A stretch of 34,075 nt of DNA from Patescibacteria group bacterium (GTDB taxonomy: Bacteria > Patescibacteriota > Patescibacteriia > Patescibacteriales > WJLG01): assembly GCA_028707065.1 (NCBI GenBank), contig JAQTUZ010000017.1, positions 1 to 34,075 on the forward strand. Direction: 5' to 3'. Below the pieces are notes generated by a model that saw only the letters and a list, made by a program, of their open reading frames with translations, was not told the DNA's origin and searched no databases. The stretch's first letter is position 1; each line of letters begins with the position of its first letter. The translations under genes and the position numbers were made by a program. Positions 1 through 7,261 of this stretch are shown piece by piece.

Positions 1-746
1 ACCAATTCAGCGCGCAAATTCATATTACCCTGTAAAAACTGCCAAAAGCTTTCGATCAAAATTTTAACCCCCTTGTGCTCTTCAATTTGTCCAACGTACA
101 AAAAAGAGAAAACATCATTTTTAGACCTTGAGCCCTGCGCCTTGAACCCTGCGCCCAAAAAATAATTCGGTAAAACTTTTGTTTGCGAATTTTTGAAAAA
201 TCCGCGCTTCGAATGCTCGTCTAAAAGCCATTGGGAAGGCGAGATAACGACTGCGGGCGAACCCAGCAAAAAACGCGTAATTGTCTGATAAATTTTTGCC
301 GGCAGCGAATTGACCATTTTTTCTTTTCCCCAGATCATCAAGCCGGAAGGATGCAAAAGCTGGATATCGTGCAAAGTATGGATATGCCTGATTTTCATTT
401 TTCGCAACAATCCCGGCAAGAGAAAACCAACGCCTTGCAAATTATGAGTAATGACCAAGCCTGGTTTTTTTTCTTGCAGAATTTTTTTTATTTTGGCGCG
501 GTTAACGAAATTGAAAATATCCCAAAGATGCCAAAAGAATCGCAGCCAAAGCGGATATTTTTCCAGATTATAAAAAATCGAGGATAGATAACACGCTTTA
601 TCGGTTCGGGATCCGATCGGCGCGGTAGCAATGACAAAAACCTCATGACCTTGTTTTTCCAAGCCCTCAACCGTTTTCTCGGCGATCTTTTCGGCCCCGC
701 CGCGGATCCAGGGAGCGTAAAGATTATTGATGATGACTATTTTCAT
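1..746 (-). CDS. Glycosyltransferase family 4 (GT-B fold), C-terminus cut by window edge
   Basis: The frame is open for 248 codons from ATG at 746 to the window edge. The N-terminus reads MKIVIINNLYAPWIRGGAEK, the usual opening of GT4 enzymes with a glycine-rich acceptor/donor loop. Further in are a 'THNLQG' strand, a 'HTLHDIQLLHPSG' segment and the inter-domain strand 'FSFLYVGQIEEHKGV', which opens the nucleotide-sugar-binding half. The catalytic C-terminal half, with its E-x7-E motif, lies outside the window. Such enzymes add sugars to lipid-linked or surface glycans on the cytoplasmic side. The gene is last in view of the cluster running down from 3643, and the gap to the next GT4 gene is about 80 bases of word repeat. 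About 14 residues just before 'DVFSFLYVG' are encoded by a 14-base tandem repeat (127-154) and look like an inserted loop. The family is clear; sugar specificity cannot be read. Confidence 0.88.
   Translation of the reverse strand, partial: MKIVIINNLYAPWIRGGAEKIAEKTVEGLEKQGHEVFVIATAPIGSRTDKACYLSSIFYNLEKYPLWLRFFWHLWDIFNFVNRAKIKKILQEKKPGLVITHNLQGVGFLLPGLLRKMKIRHIHTLHDIQLLHPSGLMIWGKEKMVNSLPAKIYQTITRFLLGSPAVVISPSQWLLDEHSKRGFFKNSQTKVLPNYFLGAGFKAQGSRSKNDVFSFLYVGQIEEHKGVKILIESFWQFLQGNMNLRAEL
127..154. repeat. 14-base tandem word repeat inside a glycosyltransferase gene
   Basis: Two adjacent 14-base units, CTTGAGCCCTGCGC and CTTGAACCCTGCGC, differ at one base; a partial unit precedes them. On the minus strand they encode a Gly/Ala/Lys/Gln/Ser-rich stretch between the N- and C-domains of the glycosyltransferase, where related enzymes have a short loop. 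The reading frame is kept. It resembles the word repeats seen in spacers of this window. Confidence 0.7.
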
Positions 747-860
747 TGTAATTAGTCGCTTAGTCAATTGGGTACTTAGTTGAATAGTAAAAAAATTTCA
801 GGACATTTAACAAATTCTACACTCAAACTAATTAACCAATTCACTAATTAACTTATTGCT
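747..860. repeat. Degenerate 'TTAGTC/TTAATTAG' word repeats in spacer
   Basis: The spacer between the two GT4 genes consists of variants of TTAGTCAATT, TTAGTTGAAT, CTAATTAACC and CACTAATTAACTT. Words occur in both orientations, so short hairpins are possible. The last codons of the 828-2018 gene are built from these words. Similar words (TTAGTCAATT, GCACTTAGTC) recur at 28848-28880. Confidence 0.6.
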
Positions 861-2018
861 AATTTTTTCCAGACTATATTTCTCCTCCGCCAACTTCCTC
901 GCCGCTCTTCCCATTTCTACTCGCCTTTCCGAATTTTCCATTAAAAATTCCATTTTCCCTTTCAGATCATAGGCATTGCCCGGACGGACAAGCATGCCTT
1001 CCTGACCGTTGATAAAAACTTGGCGCACGCCGGGCAGATTAGAGGCGATCACCGGCAGACCCGAAGCCATTGCTTCCAAAAGCACAATGCCAAAGGCTTC
1101 GCCTTTATTTACCGAGGGCAAGACGAAACAATCAGCTGCTTGATATTTCTTCGGCAATTCTTCATCACTGACTAGGCCGGCAAAAATAACTTTATCGGAT
1201 AGTCCTAATTCGCGCGCACGATTTTCGTATTGTGTTTGGCAATCGCCGCCGCCGACGATCTCCATTTGCCAATTTTCCCTATCTTTATCCAATAAACTCA
1301 AGGCGTCAAGCAAAATATCAATACCCTTAAAATAATGGGCTTTATCCAAGCCGCCGACAAAAAGGATCTTGAAAATATTTTCTTTTTCCTCTGGCTCAAG
1401 ATATGGCGAAGCGCTTTCTGGCGGCGCGGCCGGCTTGAATCTTTCCGCATCAACGCTGAAAGGAATTTCTTTTATTTTATCCTGGCTGGCCGCCCAAATT
1501 TCCCGTGGCATATTCGCCTCAGCGTAATCGCGCGAAGCGCAAACGATCAAATCAGCTTGCTTAAATAGCGACGGCATGATTAGCCGTGAAGGCCATGACA
1601 AAATTTTCAAAAGTGGCGAGGAAAATTCCGGCTCCATGTGAAAATGAACGACCAGCCTGGTTTTATTATGCCAAACAAACTTTTTTAAGAGCCAGACGAT
1701 TTCCGCGGCGCCGAAAAAAGGATAATGCAGAAAAACCAGATCAAAATTCTGCAGACGCCAAAACAGTTGCGGTAAAAAACCTCCGTTGCCGATTTTAGGA
1801 AACGCTTTGAGGCGAATCACTTCTCCCTGCCCCCCACTGTAACACACCCCGTCTCCGCCAGGGGCGGATCCACCCCTCTCGAGAGGGGACTTATAATTAA
1901 TAGTAAAAGTTTTTACTTCATGATGAGCCGATGACAAAACGCGCGCCGTCTCCAGCGCGCTCGTGCCGATGCCGCCTTTATAGGGCGGATAAACGCAAAC
2001 TATTTGGGCGATCTTCAT
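828..2018 (-). CDS. Glycosyltransferase family 4 (GT-B fold)
   Basis: A 396-residue GT4 enzyme. I place the start at ATG 2018 (MKIAQIVCVYPPYKGGIGTS) because the family begins there; the six codons upstream fall in a palindrome. The C-terminal donor-binding half shows 'FVGGLDKAHYFKGIDILLDAL' in pieces, then 'ADCFVLPSVNKGEAFGIVLLEAMASGLPVIAS', which holds the E-x7-E catalytic/donor motif. The expected activity is transfer of a hexose from a nucleotide sugar to a growing surface glycan or glycolipid at the inner membrane face. Residues about 43-60 (SPLERGGSAPGGDGVCYSG) are encoded by a palindromic repeat (1840-1891) and form an extra loop in the N-domain. The last residues (NKLISELVN) are encoded by spacer-type word repeat. 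It belongs to the glycan cluster 828-3643; sugar specificity is unknown. Confidence 0.9.
   Translation of the reverse strand: MKIAQIVCVYPPYKGGIGTSALETARVLSSAHHEVKTFTINYKSPLERGGSAPGGDGVCYSGGQGEVIRLKAFPKIGNGGFLPQLFWRLQNFDLVFLHYPFFGAAEIVWLLKKFVWHNKTRLVVHFHMEPEFSSPLLKILSWPSRLIMPSLFKQADLIVCASRDYAEANMPREIWAASQDKIKEIPFSVDAERFKPAAPPESASPYLEPEEKENIFKILFVGGLDKAHYFKGIDILLDALSLLDKDRENWQMEIVGGGDCQTQYENRARELGLSDKVIFAGLVSDEELPKKYQAADCFVLPSVNKGEAFGIVLLEAMASGLPVIASNLPGVRQVFINGQEGMLVRPGNAYDLKGKMEFLMENSERRVEMGRAARKLAEEKYSLEKISNKLISELVN
1840..1891. repeat. GC-rich palindromic element inserted in frame in a GT4 gene
   Basis: The element has conserved ends (GTCCCCTCTCGAGAGGGGTG and GGGGTGTGTTAC on the minus strand) around a variable GC-rich centre. 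CCCCTCTCGAGAGGGG is a perfect palindrome. The same ends flank a different centre at 25702-25770. The reading frame of the host glycosyltransferase is kept. Confidence 0.85.
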
Positions 2019-2020
2019 TG

Positions 2021-2059
2021 GATTCGTCTGCCGCACTGCGAATGCGGCTCATCCGAATT
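2021..2059. promoter_or_regulatory. Palindrome directly upstream of a GT4 start codon
   Basis: An inverted repeat with inner stem GCCGCA/TGCGGC (2030-2035 with 2043-2048) and outer stem ATTCG/CGAAT (2022-2026 with 2054-2058) ends three bases before the ATG at 2018. There is no T-run, so it is not an intrinsic terminator. In mRNA it would occupy the ribosome-binding region. A regulatory role is inferred; it could also be a dispersed palindrome. Confidence 0.4.
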
Positions 2060-2078
2060 AAAATAATTTAGGCAAGTG

Positions 2079-2498
2079 TTATGACATTCTTTCCTTGCTA
2101 AACAGCCATTTTTGCCAAAGAAAGGCAATGACAAAAACCGCTAAAGCTTCTAAGACATCAATTGTTCCGACTTTTTTATTGATGATAAAAGCAATCGATA
2201 GCACGACAGCAGGAAGAAGAAAAAGAAACATGTCGCTTTTTAATTTGTCCGTAAAAGCCAATTGCAAGGTCAAGTCCATATTCCCTTCTCTTTCTTTTTT
2301 CTTGGCCTGAACGCGCCACAGCTTCAAGTTGACCAAAAAAATTATGGCCAAGACTGCCAAGGGCGCCAATGATTCCAAAATCCGGCGAAAATTGGCAAAG
2401 TTATCTCCCGAGATAAAATAAAGAATGGTAAGGCCGATGATAATTATTCCGAAAATAAAATTAATAAAATCAATCGCTATATCTTTGGCTGACAACAT
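2079..2498 (-). CDS. Small integral membrane protein, unknown function
   Basis: A 139-residue protein with about four hydrophobic segments: residues 9-29 (FINFIFGIIIIGLTILYFI), 43-61 (LAPLAVLAIIFLVNLKLW), 91-108 (MFLFLLPAVVLSIAFII) and 117-131 (ALAVFVIAFLWQKWLF). A charged loop (VQAKKKEREGN) lies between the second and third. I do not recognise the family. It sits between a DUF2304 gene and a GT4 gene with short spacers and the same strand, which suggests a role beside the glycan enzymes, perhaps holding them or their lipid-linked substrate at the membrane. That role is inferred from context only. Confidence 0.7.
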   Translation of the reverse strand: MLSAKDIAIDFINFIFGIIIIGLTILYFISGDNFANFRRILESLAPLAVLAIIFLVNLKLWRVQAKKKEREGNMDLTLQLAFTDKLKSDMFLFLLPAVVLSIAFIINKKVGTIDVLEALAVFVIAFLWQKWLFSKERMS

Positions 2499-2580
2499 AA
2501 GATAAATTTTTAAATTTAATTATTAAAATTTAGAATTTATTTCGGATTTTGGATTTTGTGCTTCGGATTTTACATCTTTT
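2499..2580. repeat. 'AAATCCGAA / AATTTAAAA' word repeats overlapping a gene end
   Basis: The minus strand carries variants of AAATCCGAAG, AAAATCCAAAATCCG and TTTAAATTTAAAAA. The repeat supplies the last codons of the DUF2304 gene and the spacer to the following membrane-protein gene. Confidence 0.55.
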
Positions 2581-2897
2581 TCTTTTAAGGCAATTTCCCG
2601 AACTACCTTAGTCATATCTTTGTCCATCTTTTCGATTTTCAAGCGCAGGCGGAAATTCATATAGAACAAGACGGCTACGGCGGCGTAAAGAATGATCTGA
2701 ATGCCGGAAGCGGAAAAACCCAGCGCCGCCGCCAGCCGGTCCAAATCTTTGACAAAGATCACGCCCAAGCCGGCGATAAACCAAAAGACCAGCCAAAAAA
2801 TAAATTCATTGGCGGAAACCCCGGCGCGCTTTTTCAAAATAAACAAGCGAAAAACAAAAAACAAAATAATAATCAAAGCAATTGCCTGCTGAAGCAT
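2523..2897 (-). CDS. DUF2304 family membrane protein
   Basis: A 124-residue protein matching the DUF2304 pattern: an N-terminal hydrophobic helix (IALIIILFFVFRLFILKK), a second in 'FIFWLVFWFIAGLGVIFV', a 'LDRLAAALGFSASG' linker, a third helix (IQIILYAAVAVLFYMNFRL) and a C-terminal coil ending 'MTKVVREIALKEKD'. DUF2304 genes are commonly found beside family 2 glycosyltransferases, as here, where the GT2 gene lies just upstream. A membrane scaffold or partner role for the transferase is likely but unproven. The last ~14 residues (VKSEAQNPKSEINSKF) are encoded by an 'AAATCCGAA' word repeat, so the true protein end has been extended by, or runs into, spacer repeat. Confidence 0.85.
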   Translation of the reverse strand: MLQQAIALIIILFFVFRLFILKKRAGVSANEFIFWLVFWFIAGLGVIFVKDLDRLAAALGFSASGIQIILYAAVAVLFYMNFRLRLKIEKMDKDMTKVVREIALKEKDVKSEAQNPKSEINSKF

Positions 2898-2985
2898 AAA
2901 TTATAAATTATTAATTATAAATTATAAAAAATAAATCACGAGAAAATTTATCATTTATAATTTATAATTCATAATTGTCGCTAGT
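2898..2985. repeat. 'TTATAAATTA' word repeats in spacer
   Basis: TTATAAATTATTAATTATAA-like words appear on one side (2898-2930) and their inverse (TTTATAATTTATAATTCATA) on the other (2951-2975). The spacer could fold into an AT-rich hairpin between the GT2 and DUF2304 genes. Confidence 0.6.
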
Positions 2986-3643
2986 CCATTAATTTTGCCA
3001 AAATTATATCTTTTATAATCCTTATTCCGCCGGAAAATTTTTGGCCGAAATCGTGATAAGTTACCTTGATCGGCACTTCTTTTATTTTAATTTTATTTTT
3101 GACGATCTTGTATAATATTTCGCTCGCGTGCGCCATTCCTTTCTGATTAATCGGAATTTTCCGCCAGGCCGCGGCGGTCATCGCCCGAAAACCGGATTGC
3201 GGGTCGGTCAGTTTTACTCCCAAAAGCAAGCGGTTGACCAGGCGCGCAATCGGCATGATCACTTTTTTCTTAAAGGGCGGCATATTCGACTCTTTGCCCA
3301 GAAAACGCGAACCGAGCACCGCTTCGGCTTCGCCGGCAAAAAGCGGCGCCAAAACTTCGGGAATATCATCAACCGAGAATTGTCCGTCCGCGTCAAAATG
3401 AAAAATTATATCCGCGCCGTTTTTTAACGCATACTGATTGCCTGTTTCCAGCGAAGCGCCCTGGCCGCTATTTATCAAATGCCTTAAAACCGTGGCTCCG
3501 GCCGCTTCGGCCAATTGGGCCGTCAGATCGGTTGAGCCGTCATCCACGACAACCACTTCCTCTGCCAACAGCTTAACTTTAGCTACTGCTTCGGCGATAT
3601 ATTTTTCCTCATTTAAGGCTGGAATTACACAAAAAATTCTCAT
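2981..3643 (-). CDS. Glycosyltransferase family 2, polyprenol-phosphate type
   Basis: A 220-residue GT-A enzyme. It opens with MRIFCVIPALNEEKYI, has VVVVDDGSTD (DDG near residues 34-36), and carries the metal-binding DAD in 'FHFDADGQF' (residues 84-86). 'DPQSGFRAMTAAAW' follows, which is typical of enzymes related to dolichyl-phosphate mannose synthase. These move a sugar from a nucleotide donor to a polyprenyl phosphate or nearby acceptor at the cytoplasmic membrane. No C-terminal membrane anchor is present; the DUF2304 protein encoded just downstream may supply one. It is probably the first gene of the cluster down to 1, since an intrinsic terminator at 3735-3764 separates it from the large gene upstream. 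Substrate is not readable. Confidence 0.9.
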   Translation of the reverse strand: MRIFCVIPALNEEKYIAEAVAKVKLLAEEVVVVDDGSTDLTAQLAEAAGATVLRHLINSGQGASLETGNQYALKNGADIIFHFDADGQFSVDDIPEVLAPLFAGEAEAVLGSRFLGKESNMPPFKKKVIMPIARLVNRLLLGVKLTDPQSGFRAMTAAAWRKIPINQKGMAHASEILYKIVKNKIKIKEVPIKVTYHDFGQKFSGGIRIIKDIILAKLMD

Positions 3644-3734
3644 AAAATCTTACTGGCGAGGAAATCCTTGCCCAGATCGCCTCGAAATCTTCTTGGCTAT
3701 TTATCATATCATTATTTATCTAAATTAGTAAACA

Positions 3735-3764
3735 AAAACCTCGGATTAAATACCGAAGTTTTTT
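3735..3764 (-). terminator. Intrinsic terminator after the FG-GAP gene
   Basis: On the minus strand AACTTCGG pairs with CCGAGGTT around an AT-rich loop, followed by a T-run. It lies 30-60 bases after the stop of the 3793-7251 gene. Confidence 0.75.
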
Positions 3765-3792
3765 ATATTTTTTGGCTAATTCATGCTTTAAA

Positions 3793-6700
3793 TTACCTGG
3801 TCGCGCCGGAATAGGCGATCGCGCGGACGACGTTCCAGGCCAAAGCGTTGACCGGGGTGTGCCCATAATAATAGCGGAAAATTCGGGCAGCGATCACCTC
3901 GCTGGCTAAATTACGTTGCCGCGGTATTAAGCCGTAAGCGATAACCATTACCGCATTCTGATCATAACTATTGGCCAGTACAGGGTTGCGGCCATAGATT
4001 TTTTTAAATTCAATTTTAGCTTGATTTTCCGAAGTTGCGCTGCGCTCGCTGGGCCAGCGGCCGTTAGCGATCTTGATCACATCTGACCATTCTGCCTCGG
4101 AGTTAGGCAGCCTGCCATAGGCTTGGAAATAGGAATTGATCACTCCGGCCCGTTCGCCGGCGCCTAAACGCCGGGTGCTCTTGGTTCCGTAAACGATAAA
4201 ATTATTGATCGCTGTTTTTTCCGTTGCGGTAATTTTACTATCTTGATTTAAAATTATTTTGTATTTGATCAAACCGGCCTGTTCCTTGGCCGCGTCGGCC
4301 GTCTGGCCCAGATCGGCTAATAAATCTGGAGCGTTGTTAGCGCTGACGATCCCGGCTTCCGCGGCGATCTCTGACAAAATATTGCCAGCCGGAGCGGCAG
4401 GGGCAGCCGGAGTTATCGGAATGGCCGAAGCGGCGCCGCAAACCTTTGATCTGGTTGCCTGCTGGGCGGTTGTCAAAGCGCAAAACATCGGAGATTGGCT
4501 TAAAACATCGCGGTATTGCATGCCGTTAGCGCAATTTCCCCAATCACCATAACTGACGTTGGAGCAATAAGGAGCGCTGAAGTTGCCGCTGTTGGTGGGA
4601 ATAAATTCAAATGAGGCGCTTACGGAAATATCACTGATAATATTAGTGTCAATGCGGGGATTACTGGTAGAGCTGTCGCTCCAGCGGACAAATCGGTAGC
4701 CGGAATTTGGCGAGGCGGTTATTGCCGAGCCGCTGGCGCCGGAATTCACCATCTGCGTGCTGCTGCCAATGATCGTACCGTGAGCTCCGGCAGCATAGGC
4801 CAAGGTAAGACACTGGATTTGAACACTGGTCGTGGCCGAATTATCGGAATAATCGGAATCAATCAGCCAGGATTCATCTTCCTTGCCGAAAATAATATAG
4901 ACTTTTCCGGCATGCTCTCCGTTATCATTATTATACCCCGCGCCGACCACAATATCGTCATACCCGTCGCCGTTCAAATCGCCGAACAACTCGGAGGCGC
5001 CGGAAACCTGCAATTGATCTTCATCAGCCTCGCCGACAAAGGAAGCGGCGGCCGAAGAAGCAATGGAATTATTCTTTGTCCAGCCGGCCGGTTTTCCCAG
5101 CATTAAATACAAATCACCCTTCAAGGTGACATCAGTGCCCCAACTATCAACCAAAAAATCAGCATAACCGTCGGCGTTAAAATCCCCGACGGCATCCACA
5201 TCGCGCAATTTCTCCCTGTCTTTAACGCCCAAGAAGGAAGCATCGGAAGAAGTGCCGATCTCCTGATCATTTTGCCAGCCGGAAGTTTTTCCAAAAATCA
5301 CGTAAATTTTTCCATTGCGGTCAAATCCTTGCGAGTTATGCGAAGCGACCAGGCCGAGATCATCAACGCCGTCGCCGTTGACATCGCCGATATTCCTGAT
5401 TGATTGCAATTTGCTGTTGGCCATTTCACCGACGAAAGAAGCGTCGGAAGAAGTGCCGATCTCCTGATTGTTTTGCCAGCCGGAAGTTTTTCCCAAAATA
5501 ATATAGGCCTTGCCGGAGTAGGCGCCGACTTGGCTGTTTTCATAACTCGCCAAGCCGATATCGTCAATGCCGTCGCCGTTAATATCTCCCAGCGGATTTT
5601 CATTAGCGCTGATATACCCTCCCAAATGGCTGGGCTCGGTTGCGCCGTTTTGAGGTTCGCCGATAAAAGAAGCGTCAGAATCGGCATTCTGCTGCCAGCC
5701 GGACGTTTTGCCGAAAAATATATAGGCTTTACCGGATGACGCTACGGCATATTTATCAATGATCATAAAATCATCAATTTCGTCGCCATTGACATCGCCC
5801 AATCTTAGCGCGGAATTACCAACTGCTTGCTCAAAAGAAAAATCCGAAGAAGTGGCCAGATTGCCGTTGATCGGCCAGCCGGAATTTCGGCCGAAGAGCA
5901 AATGACTATAAGCATCCGTAGTGTCCAAAATATTAAGATCATCATAGCCGTCATGATTTACATCGCCGACGTTAATGGAGCCCTGCGCCCCATAGAAAGA
6001 AGAGTTGAAAAAATCCGTCGAGCTGGCAACATCCACGCTTTTCGGCCAGGCCGAAGTCTTGCCCAAAACTATCCAAACCGGAAAAACATTGCCGTTGCCA
6101 TCAGGACCTAAATCGGAAAAAACCAAATCATTAAGCCCGTCATGGTTAAGATCCATCGGGCTTGGCGCGTCAAATCCCAAAAAAATATCAGAACGATCAT
6201 CGTGATAGATGGTAACATTGTCCGCGTCAGCCATGGTCACGTCTTTTTGCCAGACTGTCGGTTTGCCGAAAATCACGTCGACTTTTCCCGAAGCGTCATT
6301 TTCATTGGAAATGTTGATGGAAAAATCTTGATACCCGTCGCCATTAAGATCGCCGCCCGGACCGATGTTCCCAAAACCAGTATCATCCCCGGCCGCATCG
6401 CCAAGGAAAGAAGCATCAGCCGTGTCGCCGATACTCTCGCCTTTCGGTAAAACAATCGGCGTGGAAGTCGGCGTAAAACTTACCGTGGCGGTTGGGTCAA
6501 CAACATTACCGCAGAAGCTTCCGGGAACTTGGGCGGTCACGGTTAAAACAGCCTGGGCGCCGGCCGCCACCGTGCCGATAGTCCAAATTCCGGAATCATG
6601 ATCGTATGTTCCTTGAGAGCTTGAAGAGGATTGATAGATGAATTGGCCGGGGGCTTTGGCATTGGCCACCTGAATGCCCGGCACGTCATAATCGCCGTTA

Positions 6701-7251
6701 TTAGCGACCGTAAAAGTATAAGTAATGGCGTCGCCCGGATCAGGAGTCGGATCGCTCACAATTTTAGTTAGCGATAAATCAGTAGAGCTGGCTTGCTGGC
6801 GGATGACGTGGAAGTTGGGAGAATAGTAGCGGTCGTTGATATTGTTGCCCTGGGAACTGAACACCCAATCATCCAGAATCGCTTTAGCGCCGCTTTCGAC
6901 GTTGGTGATCGTGACGTTGGAAATAATAGTGCCCGAAGGATCCCAATATTTTTCCGGCAGGCCGTCATGGTCAATGTCGAGGAAAAAATCAGTCTTGCCG
7001 TCCCAATTGCCATTGAGCGCCAAAATCAAAGTGGTGGAGCCGTCCGGATCAGAAAATGTTTCGTAGCCGTTAACCGAATTACTGTCATTATTTTGCGCCT
7101 GTTCGAGATTGCCGTCGCCGTCGATATCGGCGTAAATAATATTGCCCGCGGCTTGAGTCATATCACGGGCCAAAGGAAAAATCAGCGAACATAAAAAAAT
7201 AAAGATCAGCGCGATGAATTCCAATTTTTTTCTTGGCGAAATTTTTAACAT
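3793..7251 (-). CDS. Large secreted FG-GAP/VCBS repeat surface protein
   Basis: A 1152-residue secreted protein. Residues 1-35 are a signal peptide (basic start, hydrophobic FIALIFIFLCSLIFPLA). A DUF11-type beta-sandwich follows at about 157-245 (DLSLTKIVSDPTPDPGDAIT). About 275-810 holds FG-GAP repeats with calcium-loop motifs such as DLNGDGYQDF, DVNHDGYDDL and DINGDGIDDI, spaced 60-70 residues apart; this should form a beta-propeller. About 815-885 resembles the bacterial InlB-B-type repeat (SGYRFVRWSD), and a cysteine-containing, thrombospondin-like stretch (YGDWGNC) follows. The last ~115 residues hold three related units, each with 'YGR/H-x-P' and a later 'IAYG'-like end. Such proteins usually act in adhesion or cell contact. 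The 7262-8521 ATPase-like gene ends 10 bases upstream, so both are likely on one transcript. The exact ligand is unknown. Confidence 0.85.
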   Translation of the reverse strand: MLKISPRKKLEFIALIFIFLCSLIFPLARDMTQAAGNIIYADIDGDGNLEQAQNNDSNSVNGYETFSDPDGSTTLILALNGNWDGKTDFFLDIDHDGLPEKYWDPSGTIISNVTITNVESGAKAILDDWVFSSQGNNINDRYYSPNFHVIRQQASSTDLSLTKIVSDPTPDPGDAITYTFTVANNGDYDVPGIQVANAKAPGQFIYQSSSSSQGTYDHDSGIWTIGTVAAGAQAVLTVTAQVPGSFCGNVVDPTATVSFTPTSTPIVLPKGESIGDTADASFLGDAAGDDTGFGNIGPGGDLNGDGYQDFSINISNENDASGKVDVIFGKPTVWQKDVTMADADNVTIYHDDRSDIFLGFDAPSPMDLNHDGLNDLVFSDLGPDGNGNVFPVWIVLGKTSAWPKSVDVASSTDFFNSSFYGAQGSINVGDVNHDGYDDLNILDTTDAYSHLLFGRNSGWPINGNLATSSDFSFEQAVGNSALRLGDVNGDEIDDFMIIDKYAVASSGKAYIFFGKTSGWQQNADSDASFIGEPQNGATEPSHLGGYISANENPLGDINGDGIDDIGLASYENSQVGAYSGKAYIILGKTSGWQNNQEIGTSSDASFVGEMANSKLQSIRNIGDVNGDGVDDLGLVASHNSQGFDRNGKIYVIFGKTSGWQNDQEIGTSSDASFLGVKDREKLRDVDAVGDFNADGYADFLVDSWGTDVTLKGDLYLMLGKPAGWTKNNSIASSAAASFVGEADEDQLQVSGASELFGDLNGDGYDDIVVGAGYNNDNGEHAGKVYIIFGKEDESWLIDSDYSDNSATTSVQIQCLTLAYAAGAHGTIIGSSTQMVNSGASGSAITASPNSGYRFVRWSDSSTSNPRIDTNIISDISVSASFEFIPTNSGNFSAPYCSNVSYGDWGNCANGMQYRDVLSQSPMFCALTTAQQATRSKVCGAASAIPITPAAPAAPAGNILSEIAAEAGIVSANNAPDLLADLGQTADAAKEQAGLIKYKIILNQDSKITATEKTAINNFIVYGTKSTRRLGAGERAGVINSYFQAYGRLPNSEAEWSDVIKIANGRWPSERSATSENQAKIEFKKIYGRNPVLANSYDQNAVMVIAYGLIPRQRNLASEVIAARIFRYYYGHTPVNALAWNVVRAIAYSGATR

Positions 7252-7261
7252 ATGAAAAATA

